Source: CAZAKZ01 sp964485695 (lineage in GTDB: Bacteria > Planctomycetota > JAFGQW01). Taken from it: a stretch of 31,898 nucleotides of DNA. The stretch is taken from assembly GCA_964485695.1 (NCBI GenBank), contig CAZAKZ010000061.1:1-31898 (forward strand). The letters are read 5' to 3'. The notes beneath the pieces were generated by a model, which did no database searches, was not told the DNA's origin, and worked only from the letters and a program-made list of their open reading frames with translations. Both the position numbers and the translations under genes were made by a program. Shown here one piece after another: positions 18,270 to 25,448 of the stretch; within the stretch, counting starts at the first letter, position 1, and each line of letters starts with the position of its first letter.

Positions 18270-20472
18270 GGCTCTCTCCCCCCCTGGACTCCGGAAAGAC
18301 CGGGTCTGCCTGGAGCCGCTCCTTCAGAAGCCCGTGCCGCTTCCGGATCCGGTCGTTGCGCACGGCCTGCCCGAGGGCCCTCCGGGACCCCACCAGCACC
18401 ACCAGCCTCTTTCCCCGCGTGACAGCGGTGTAGAGCAGGTTGCGCTGCAGGAGCGGCCAGTGGGTGGTGGTGAGAGGCACGACCACGGCCGGATACTCGG
18501 ACCCTTGCGCCTTGTGAACCGTCACGGCATAGGCCAGGGTCAAGTCCTCCAGGTCCGGCCCCTGGTAGTCGATGTCATTCCCGTCGATGTTCACCCGCAC
18601 CCGGTCCTCCCCCTCCACCCGCACCACCCTTCCCACGTCGCCGTTGAAGACGCCCTTCTGGTAGTCGTTGACCAGCTGCATGACTCGGTCGCCCGGTCGG
18701 AGTGCCAGCTTTCCCCGCTTCAACACCGCCTCTCCCGGGTTGAGCAGGGATTGCAGCCTCTCGTTCAGGTTGTCCGCCCCCACCTCGCCGCGGTACATGG
18801 GGGTGAGGACCTGGATGTCCCCGAGGGGATCCAGGCCGAATCCCCGGGGAATCCGCCGGGTGACCAGGTCCTCCACGTAGGCCAGGACCGCGGCCGGATC
18901 CTCGCGGTAGACCAGGAAGAAATCGGCCCCCTCGGCATTGTCGCTCTGCGGCATGTGTCCCTGGTTGATGCGGTGGGCGTTGCGGATGATCAGGCCGCCC
19001 TCCTTCTGGCGGAACACCCGGTCCAGCCGGCTGCTTGGGAATACGTTGCTCTGGAGCACTTCGCCCAGCACCCGTCCCGGGCCCACGCTGGGGAGCTGAT
19101 CGGCATCGCCGATGAGCACCAGGCTGCACTCCCGGGGCAACGCCCAGAGGAGGTCCCGGGCCAGGACCAGGTCCACCATGCTGGTCTCGTCGATGAGTAC
19201 CAGGTCCGCCTCGACCGGATTTCGGGGCCCGCGGTTGAAGGTCCCGGCAACGGGGTCGTACTCCAGCAGTCTGTGGATCGTGCGCGCGCCCAGGCCCGTG
19301 GCTTCGGTGAGGCGCTTGGCGGCCCGTCCTGTGGGCGCCGCGAGCTGCACCTCGAGGCCCATGCGCCGGCACAGGGTGACGATGGCCCGGACAATGGTGG
19401 TCTTCCCCACCCCGGGACCGCCCGTGATGACGGCAATACTGTGGGTCAGGGCCAGCCGGACGGCCTCCATCTGCGCCTCGGTGAGGTGAAAGGCCCCTTG
19501 GTCCCGGTTCGCCTCGAGCAGCGCCTCCATCCGGTCTCCCAGGGGCGGACGCTGCCCGAGAAGGCCGCGGAGTGCCTCGGCCACCTGGATCTCGGCCTCG
19601 TGCAGGTAGGGCAGGTAGACCAGCCGGTCGTCCTCCTCCCCACTGGGCTCCGATCTCAGGTGGGCGTCCTGGACCAGTCCGTCCAGCGCCGCCTCTACCA
19701 GCAGCGGATCCACCGAGAGAAGCCCGGCGCCCCGCTCCACCAGCCGCTTCCCGGGAACCGCCACCTGCCCGTCCTTGACCTGCTCCCGGAGCACGTGAAA
19801 CAGACCCGCTTCCAGGCGCTCGGGGTCCTCCTCGAGCAGGCCCACGGATCGGGCGATGCGGTCGGCCATGATGAATCCCACGCCCTGCACCTCCCGGGCC
19901 AGGCGGTACGGATGGTCCCGGGCCACCTGGATGGCCCGACTCCCGTAGTGTTCATGGACCTTGGTGGCCAGGGCCGCCCCGAATCCGTGGCCGCGGAGAA
20001 ACACCAGGGTTTCCCGGACCGCCTTGCCCTCGCCCCAGGATTCGAGCCACCGCGCGAGCTTTTTCCGGCCGATGCCCTCCACCTGGAGCAGGGCCTCGGG
20101 ATCCTCGTCCATGACCTTCAGGGTCTCGGCCCCGAATTTGTCCACGATACGCTCGGCCAGCACCTTGCCCAGGCCGCTCAGCATGCCGGACGCCAGGTAG
20201 CGGCGGATGCCCTCCACCGTGGTCGGGGTGACGGCCTGGAAGGTCTCGACCTCGAACTGGGGTCCGAACCGGGGATGTACCTTGTCCCGGCCGGAGATGC
20301 GCAGCACTTCCCCGGGACAAAGTCCCGGCAGCACGCCCACGATGGTGAGGTTTTCCCCGCTTCCACTCACCTTGAACCGAGCCACGGACCAGTGGTTCTG
20401 GTCGTTGGCGAAGACCACGTGGGTCAGAGTGCCTTCCAGGGTCCGGGTCTTGCAATCATTTTGTGTTTCCAT
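18256..20472 (-). CDS. recD2: ATP-dependent 5'-3' DNA helicase RecD2
   Basis: A 738-residue SF1B helicase of normal RecD2 length, lacking RecBC partners. The N-terminal domain (1-90) and helix-hairpin-helix segments (for example VEGIGRKKLARWLESW, 131-146) precede the motor. Motor motifs: GGPGVGKTT (351-359), APTGRAAKR (379-387), LVLIDETSMVD (424-434), GDADQLPSVGPG (455-466), then TVHKAQGSE and YTAVTRGK near the end. RecD2 acts in DNA repair and replication stress. ATG at 20472 starts the family N-terminus. The frame remains open for about 1.5 kb further upstream, but that stretch is antisense to the glycosyltransferase and is not coding. It heads a minus-strand group with tsaE and the sigma pair. 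Confidence 0.95.
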   Translation of the reverse strand: METQNDCKTRTLEGTLTHVVFANDQNHWSVARFKVSGSGENLTIVGVLPGLCPGEVLRISGRDKVHPRFGPQFEVETFQAVTPTTVEGIRRYLASGMLSGLGKVLAERIVDKFGAETLKVMDEDPEALLQVEGIGRKKLARWLESWGEGKAVRETLVFLRGHGFGAALATKVHEHYGSRAIQVARDHPYRLAREVQGVGFIMADRIARSVGLLEEDPERLEAGLFHVLREQVKDGQVAVPGKRLVERGAGLLSVDPLLVEAALDGLVQDAHLRSEPSGEEDDRLVYLPYLHEAEIQVAEALRGLLGQRPPLGDRMEALLEANRDQGAFHLTEAQMEAVRLALTHSIAVITGGPGVGKTTIVRAIVTLCRRMGLEVQLAAPTGRAAKRLTEATGLGARTIHRLLEYDPVAGTFNRGPRNPVEADLVLIDETSMVDLVLARDLLWALPRECSLVLIGDADQLPSVGPGRVLGEVLQSNVFPSSRLDRVFRQKEGGLIIRNAHRINQGHMPQSDNAEGADFFLVYREDPAAVLAYVEDLVTRRIPRGFGLDPLGDIQVLTPMYRGEVGADNLNERLQSLLNPGEAVLKRGKLALRPGDRVMQLVNDYQKGVFNGDVGRVVRVEGEDRVRVNIDGNDIDYQGPDLEDLTLAYAVTVHKAQGSEYPAVVVPLTTTHWPLLQRNLLYTAVTRGKRLVVLVGSRRALGQAVRNDRIRKRHGLLKERLQADPVFPESRGGESRGDA

Positions 20473-20498
20473 GGTCGGGGGCGATGATACCACGCGCG

Positions 20499-20521
20499 AA
20501 AAAGGTTCCTGGCACCTTTTT
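20499..20521. repeat. Short palindrome, REP-like
   Basis: AAAAAGGT and ACCTTTTT form an 8-bp inverted repeat around the loop TCCTGGC. It lies between the divergent recD2 and glycosyltransferase genes. Closely similar palindromes are, from memory, scattered in many copies through some planctomycete and delta-proteobacterial genomes; only this copy was noticed here. Confidence 0.5.
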
Positions 20522-20546
20522 GGCCGGACGCGGTCTCCGCTATAAT
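20518..20546 (+). promoter_or_regulatory. Possible promoter giving a near-leaderless transcript
   Basis: A consensus TATAAT (20541-20546) lies 10 bp before the ATG at 20557. TTTTGG (20518-20523) is 17 bp upstream as a poor -35. Transcription would start within a few bases of the ATG, leaving no room for a ribosome-binding site. Confidence 0.4.
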
Positions 20547-20556
20547 CCCGGATCCA

Positions 20557-22092
20557 ATGAGCACTGGAAGTTCGTCCCCCAATCCGTGGCCAGCCGGGAT
20601 TGCCGTTGTGGTCTTTGTCCTGGCCACTTTCTTCGCCGGGGGAGATCCGGTGGACGACGCCGGCATCACCTATCGGTACGCCCGGAACCTGGCTGCAGGC
20701 CAGGGGCTTTGTTTCAATCCGGGCGAGCGGGTGGAGGGCTACGTCCACTTCCTGTGGATCGTGATTCTCGCCGCGGTGGAGCGTCTCACCGGAATCCTGC
20801 CCATGGAGGCGGGCCCCGGTCTCGGTCGGATTTTCGGCGCCCTGTCCGTGATCTGGGTGGCTCTCCTGGCCGGACTCTTTTCGGGCGGCAGACGCTGGAT
20901 TCGACACTTCGCCCCCTGGCTCCTGGCCACCAACCTCTACTTCATCCTCTGGTCCCAGGCCGGTCTGGAAACGCCGCTCTTCACGTGGCTCGCCCTGGTC
21001 GCCCTGCACCTGGCCGGGAAAGGCGGCCCGGCCGCTACTCTGGGTGCCCCCCTGGTGCTGGTGGCGCTGTGCACGACCCGACCCGAGGGCATTCTGGTGG
21101 CCCTGGCCCTGGGCCTTGACACGTTCGTGAGACACCGCCGCCTGGACCTCCGGGCCGCCCGGGTCTGTCTGGCCTTCGTGATCCCTGCTGGCGTCTACTT
21201 CCTGTGGCGCTGGACCTACTTCGGCTGCTTCCTGCCCAACGTGTTCTACGCCAAGGCCCAGCTCGGCTGGTGGATTGGACTCAACTACCTGTTGGACTTC
21301 CTGATTCGGAACGAGGCGCGGATCCTCCTCCCGCTCACGTGCATCCTCCTGTTGCTGCTCTGCACCGGGATCCCCATCCTGGCCGCCGTGCCCAGGCTGG
21401 TCAAGCCGCCCCACAGGGTCCTGAGCCTTCTGATAATCCTGTGGACGGCCGGTGTGGTCTACGAGGGCGGCGACTGGATGGGGGCCTTTCGTTTCCTGGT
21501 GCCCCTGCTGCCAGTATTCGCCCTCGTTGCCACGGCCGCTGCCGGCCACCTGCATCTCGGTGGCCGAATTGAGAAGGGCCTGGCCGTGGCACTCCTCGCC
21601 GCCCCCCTGGCGTTCAACGGAGTGAACGGGGTCCTGTACGGCCGCCTGCCTCCGAATGATCCTTGCCGCACCTGGTTCCACCAGCGCGGCTACTACGACG
21701 ACATGGCTTCCTGGGTGAAGCAACACGTCCCCCCCGGCTCGCTCCTGGCCCTGGGGGACATGGGCTACATCCCGTACGAGACTCCGGACAGGCGATACAT
21801 CGACTTCATGGGTCTTGTGGACGCCACCATCGCCCATCTGCCCGGAGGTCTGACCAATCCCAACGTCTACCTCTACATCAACCAAAAGAAGCCGGCCTAT
21901 TTTCTGTCCCTCGTCCACCGGAATCCCGAGGGCAAGGTCCGCGGCCACACCCCGGTGGACCATGCCATGCTCGGCTTCCTGGATCCCGCGCTGCCCGAGG
22001 ACCAGCGCATCTACGTCAAGGTGGCCGACATCGAGGGCTGGGTGGAAAAGGGTGATCTCATTTCATTCTACGTCTACAGAAGGGCGAAGTGA
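20557..22092 (+). CDS. GT-C fold membrane glycosyltransferase
   Basis: A 511-residue membrane protein with roughly ten helices in its first 400 residues and a soluble C-terminal part. After helix 1 it has the block DPVDDAGITYRYARNLA then GQGLCFNPGERVEGYVHFLW. This is the acidic first-loop motif (D33, D34) seen in GT-C enzymes that use polyprenyl-phosphate sugars, especially the arabinofuranosyl- and mannosyltransferase-like group. The TRPEG motif in a later loop also fits. It would transfer a sugar on the outer face of the cytoplasmic membrane; donor and acceptor are unknown. Its last four bases overlap the start of the PLD-like gene (ATGA), so the two are probably cotranscribed. Confidence 0.85.
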   Translation: MSTGSSSPNPWPAGIAVVVFVLATFFAGGDPVDDAGITYRYARNLAAGQGLCFNPGERVEGYVHFLWIVILAAVERLTGILPMEAGPGLGRIFGALSVIWVALLAGLFSGGRRWIRHFAPWLLATNLYFILWSQAGLETPLFTWLALVALHLAGKGGPAATLGAPLVLVALCTTRPEGILVALALGLDTFVRHRRLDLRAARVCLAFVIPAGVYFLWRWTYFGCFLPNVFYAKAQLGWWIGLNYLLDFLIRNEARILLPLTCILLLLLCTGIPILAAVPRLVKPPHRVLSLLIILWTAGVVYEGGDWMGAFRFLVPLLPVFALVATAAAGHLHLGGRIEKGLAVALLAAPLAFNGVNGVLYGRLPPNDPCRTWFHQRGYYDDMASWVKQHVPPGSLLALGDMGYIPYETPDRRYIDFMGLVDATIAHLPGGLTNPNVYLYINQKKPAYFLSLVHRNPEGKVRGHTPVDHAMLGFLDPALPEDQRIYVKVADIEGWVEKGDLISFYVYRRAK

Positions 22093-22640
22093 TGGGATAC
22101 CACGACGTGGACCTGGTTGAAGGGTGGGACCTGTACGAACAGGTGATCCTCGAGGACCTCCTGGCCGCCCGCCGGGTGCTCCGCGTGGCCACGGCCAACG
22201 TCAAGCTCTTCCGGTTGAAGCCGCCTGGATCGAGCAAGGCCCGGTCCATCGGCGAGGTGTTCCGCAGCCTGGTCGCCCGGGGCGTGGCCGTGCGACTCCT
22301 GCACGCGGGGGTGCCCTCGGAACCCTTCCTGACATTCCTCAGGGAGTCCGGGCTCCACGAGGAGGCGCGATTCACCATGCGCCGGTGTCCGCGGGTCCAC
22401 CTCAAGGCAATCCTGGTGGACGACAAACACCTCTACACGGGCAGCGCCAACCTCACCGGTGCCGGCCTTGGCATGCGGGTGGAGAACCGCCGGAACTTCG
22501 AGATCGGCTTCCGGACCCCGGACCCGGACCTGATCCGCCAGGTCCGGAGCCTCTTCGATGTGATCTGGGAGGGAATCCTCTGCGAAGGGTGCGGGCGCAA
22601 GGACAATTGCCCGGTGCCGCTGGAAGAGCCGGAGTTCTGA
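22089..22640 (+). CDS. Single-HKD phospholipase D-like protein with a C-terminal cysteine motif
   Basis: A 183-residue protein. The HKD motif is complete: H104-x-K106, D111/D112, then GSAN (118-121), all in the segment with VHLKAILVDDKHLYTGSANL. One HKD per chain suggests a homodimer, as in small PLD nucleases and bacterial PLD-like proteins. There is no signal peptide, so it is likely cytoplasmic; nuclease or phosphodiesterase activity is possible and the substrate is unknown. The C-terminus carries CEGCGRKDNCP (C165, C168, C174), a CX2CX5C pattern like the Fe-S staple of AddB and Cas4 nucleases, with C100 as a possible fourth ligand. It overlaps the glycosyltransferase by four bases and converges on the nuclease gene, 19 bp away. 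Confidence 0.85.
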   Translation: MMGYHDVDLVEGWDLYEQVILEDLLAARRVLRVATANVKLFRLKPPGSSKARSIGEVFRSLVARGVAVRLLHAGVPSEPFLTFLRESGLHEEARFTMRRCPRVHLKAILVDDKHLYTGSANLTGAGLGMRVENRRNFEIGFRTPDPDLIRQVRSLFDVIWEGILCEGCGRKDNCPVPLEEPEF

Positions 22641-22659
22641 GGGCGATCCTGAAGGCGAT

Positions 22660-23712
22660 TCAGGATTCGAGCCGGATGGACCAGCGCCCGTTCTCTGCCT
22701 GGACCGGTCCGGGGGATTCAGGCGGTTTCACGACCAGACGGCCGGCTTCCCCCTCGAGGACCGACCTGCCCGACCGCACCACGTAGTCCCGGATGTTCTG
22801 CTTGAGCAGGCCGGCCTCGAACCGCAGCGCCCCGGGATCCGCCTCGGGCCGACGGGCATCCTCCTTGATGTGGGAATAGTGCCGCACCAGGCCCGCCTCG
22901 TACCGGGAAGACCGTGATTTCGACGCCACGCTCCGGGCCCCTTCGGGGCAGATGTCGTGGTAGTCGCACCAGCGGCACAGCGCGCTGGTCCGGGCCGGGA
23001 AGTCCCGGGCCTTTTGTATGACGTCGATGGCCGTCCGGGTCGCCCGGACCAGGGCCTCCAGCTGGGCCGGGGTCTTCTCCCGGACCACGGTTTCGCCGTG
23101 GACCAGGTAATGCCACACAAGCCTCGTCCCCACCTGTTCCGGAAAGACCTTTCCCAGGCCGAGCTGGTACAGGGCCAGTTGATGGTCGGCGTCGATGTCC
23201 CTCTGGCTGGGCATGCGGCCCGAGGTCTTGTAGTCGTGGATTTCCAGGTAGTCATCCTCCCCGCGAACCAGGCGATCCACGTAGCCGCGGACGGGGTAGG
23301 CCTCGTTGTTATCGTCCTCGCCGAGATGAAACTCCACGAGCAACTCCAGGCCGAGGGTTCGGGGAGCGTCCGCATAGGGAAAATGGAGATCGTGGTAGGT
23401 CTTCAGACAGGTCACGCCCAGGACCCGGTAGTCCTCCGGCGTGCGTTCCTCCCGGACCACGTGGATATCGTCCCCGAACGCCTGGTCCCAGCACTGGTGG
23501 TACCAGCGTATGAGAGCGTCCAGGTCGACATCTCGCCCCTCCAGGAACTCCCGGTAGAGATGCTCCAGGGTTTCGTGGACCCGGCTCCCCATGAAGGCCT
23601 CGACGCCCCGGCGCCGGGAGGGAATCTCGTCCACGTACCGAAATCGGAACTGCCGGGGACACTTCTTGAAGCACTGGATGCGCGAGTGCGAGTAGGGGCC
23701 GTACTCAGCCAT
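22660..23712 (-). CDS. PD-(D/E)XK nuclease of the RecB/Cas4 type with Fe-S cysteines
   Basis: A 350-residue protein of the PDDEXK_1 family. It begins YSHSRIQCFKKCPRQFRFRY, the usual start of these nucleases. Likely active-site residues: H46 in GSRVHETLE, D146 in GYVDR, D160 and K162 in HDYKTS, then the QLALY motif (Q178, Y182). Cysteines C14 or C18 together with C246, C249 and C255 (CRWCDYHDICP) match the 4Fe-4S staple of AddB and Cas4. A 90-residue C-terminal tail follows the cluster. It probably cuts DNA ends. There are no cas genes nearby; recD2 lies 2.2 kb away. ATG at 23712 has AGGAAGGG upstream; the much longer open frame beyond it is antisense to the next gene. Confidence 0.9.
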   Translation of the reverse strand: MAEYGPYSHSRIQCFKKCPRQFRFRYVDEIPSRRRGVEAFMGSRVHETLEHLYREFLEGRDVDLDALIRWYHQCWDQAFGDDIHVVREERTPEDYRVLGVTCLKTYHDLHFPYADAPRTLGLELLVEFHLGEDDNNEAYPVRGYVDRLVRGEDDYLEIHDYKTSGRMPSQRDIDADHQLALYQLGLGKVFPEQVGTRLVWHYLVHGETVVREKTPAQLEALVRATRTAIDVIQKARDFPARTSALCRWCDYHDICPEGARSVASKSRSSRYEAGLVRHYSHIKEDARRPEADPGALRFEAGLLKQNIRDYVVRSGRSVLEGEAGRLVVKPPESPGPVQAENGRWSIRLES

Positions 23713-23865
23713 GAAACCGCCCTTCCTGAGGGAATCCGGGCATTGTAGGGAAAGGGCTGGTAATTGGCAAGGCCGTATACCCCTTGCAAACCCGTGCGGT
23801 TTTCGGACAGAATATTGTAGTGGTAAGGACAGAACAGATCCCGCACGCCTATCCGGGAGAACCGC

Positions 23866-25236
23866 ATGCGATACCTCACCCCCTGCCTGCTCTGCCTGAC
23901 GATTCTCGGCACCTCCGGCGCCCCGGCGCAGATCCCGGAGGGTACCCTGGTCCTCTCCAACCTGACGGACCTGTCGAATCCCGCGCAAAACGGCCCGGGT
24001 TCCCTGCATCTGATGAATCCGGCCACCGGCGCCTTCACCACCCTGAACGCCAGCCTCACCACCCTCGGGTTCAACCGCTACGGCCCCTCGTGGGTGGAGA
24101 TGGACGTCAACAACGTGGACCTGGTGGTGTCCTACCGGGCCATCAGTCCGACCAACGAGCGCCTCATGCACGCCGTAAGCCCGACCGGCGCCATCCTCTC
24201 CACCCTCTTCCGGGACATCGGCTCCACCACCCCGATCCGCAACTTCGACCTCGACCACGACGACACCTGGATCCTGACCGGGGGGCGGATCCAGAAGAGC
24301 AACCTCTGGTCCTTCAACCACAGGACCCGGGTCTTCACCACCCTGTGCGACGTCACGAACCCCACGGGTCTCGTGAACTCCATGGCCATCGACCGGGCGC
24401 CGGGTGCGCCCGTCTATCTCCTCGGCAAGAAGAACAGTCTCTCCTCGGCGGTGCTCATGGTGGCCGACCGCTCCGGCATCCTCGGGACCCTGTCGACGGC
24501 ACCGGACAGGATCAACAGCGTGGACGTGGACCGCGCCACGGGGGAGTACATCACGGGCAGTGGAGGGCCCGGCCGCGAGTACGGCCGCGTCAGCCGCATG
24601 GGCGCCTTCAAGCCCCTCTACACCACCACCGGCCTCTTCAACGTGGCCGCCACCTTCGTGGACCAGGAGCACACCTGCTGGCTCACGGGCTTCGACCTGA
24701 TCACCCAGCCGGTGCCGCCCAACTCCGCGGACTACGTCCCCGCGATCTACCGCTTCGACCTGGCCGGCACCCTCATCACCTTCCACCGCATTTCCGGGTA
24801 CAAGCAGTCCACCTTCCTCCCCACCGGCCTCACCCGGTACGGAAGCCGCCGCATCGTGACCAGCGGATCGGGCAAACCCGGCACCACGGTGACCGTTCGG
24901 ATCCAGAGCCGGAAGCCCTCGGACGCGGGCATGGCGTACCAGCTGGCCTGCGCCCTCACCTACACCAGCGGCCTGAAGATGCCGGGCGGTGAGTACCTGG
25001 ATCTGACCCCGGACAGTCTCTTCTTCATCACGGCCTCGGGCGTGCTCCCCGGGCTCTTCAAGGACTTCACCGGATTCCTGGATGCATCGGGCAACGCCGC
25101 GGCCTCGGTGAACATCCCCAAGGGCCTACCCCCCGGCCTGGGGATCACCGTCTTCGTGAGCGGCATCGTCCTCGATCCCAAAGTGCCGGGCGGCGTGTCC
25201 ACGGTGGGGAACACGCACTGGTTCGTGTTGAGCTGA
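23866..25236 (+). CDS. Secreted beta-rich protein, function unknown
   Basis: A 456-residue exported protein. A signal peptide ends at about APA-Q (residues 20-22), probably cut by signal peptidase I. The mature part has repeated beta-strand segments (for example NFDLDHDDTWILTGG, NSVDVDRATGEYITG), like a beta-propeller of the NHL or YncE kind. A separate C-terminal beta domain follows from about residue 330, ending GGVSTVGNTHWFVLS; similar tails occur on secreted proteins of some Planctomycetota, to my recollection. No catalytic motif is visible. The ribosome-binding site GGGAGAA lies just before the ATG. The gene is divergent from the nuclease and convergent with the GH116 gene. Confidence 0.8.
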   Translation: MRYLTPCLLCLTILGTSGAPAQIPEGTLVLSNLTDLSNPAQNGPGSLHLMNPATGAFTTLNASLTTLGFNRYGPSWVEMDVNNVDLVVSYRAISPTNERLMHAVSPTGAILSTLFRDIGSTTPIRNFDLDHDDTWILTGGRIQKSNLWSFNHRTRVFTTLCDVTNPTGLVNSMAIDRAPGAPVYLLGKKNSLSSAVLMVADRSGILGTLSTAPDRINSVDVDRATGEYITGSGGPGREYGRVSRMGAFKPLYTTTGLFNVAATFVDQEHTCWLTGFDLITQPVPPNSADYVPAIYRFDLAGTLITFHRISGYKQSTFLPTGLTRYGSRRIVTSGSGKPGTTVTVRIQSRKPSDAGMAYQLACALTYTSGLKMPGGEYLDLTPDSLFFITASGVLPGLFKDFTGFLDASGNAAASVNIPKGLPPGLGITVFVSGIVLDPKVPGGVSTVGNTHWFVLS

Positions 25237-25276
25237 GAGCGAGGCCGAACGATTCACCTTGAACGGATCCGGTGTG

Positions 25277-25324
25277 CACCCGGATCCCACAGCGTCTTTC
25301 TGACACCCGGTTCCCACAGCGTCT
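25277..25324. repeat. Tandem near-duplicate of 21 bp, period 27
   Basis: CACCCGG-A/T-TCCCACAGCGTCT occurs at 25277-25297 and 25304-25324 with one mismatch. The second copy adjoins CTGTGG, forming the hairpin CCACAG-N5-CTGTGG (25314-25330). It lies between two convergent genes. Confidence 0.8.
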
Positions 25325-25384
25325 CTGTGGCCAGAATCGGGCCATCTCGGGCCCGTGGGATGCCCCACAAGGCCTGAACGGCCT

Positions 25385-25400
25385 ATTTTTGGCCAAAAAT
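25385..25400. terminator. 16-bp perfect palindrome between convergent genes
   Basis: ATTTTTGGCCAAAAAT is its own reverse complement. Lying between stops at 25236 and 25449, it could help end transcription in both directions, but the stem is A/T-rich and not a classic intrinsic terminator. Confidence 0.35.
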
Positions 25401-25448
25401 CCTTCGTGGATTCTACGGCAGGCGACACTGGCCGGCCGCACCACGGCT

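Noticed and set aside
18106..20487. Long plus-strand open frame (793 codons)
   Set aside because: It is antisense to recD2, whose helicase motifs are complete. The translated product is low-complexity and Gly/Pro/Gln/His-rich with no recognisable domain, a common result of GC-rich codon bias.
20473..21963. N-terminal extension of the recD2 frame
   Set aside because: The extension is antisense to the GT-C glycosyltransferase. The normal RecD2 N-terminus begins at the ATG at 20472.
23713..24786. N-terminal extension of the nuclease frame
   Set aside because: It runs antisense through the secreted protein gene. The family N-terminus (YSHSRIQCFKKCP) starts just after the ATG at 23712, which has a ribosome-binding site.
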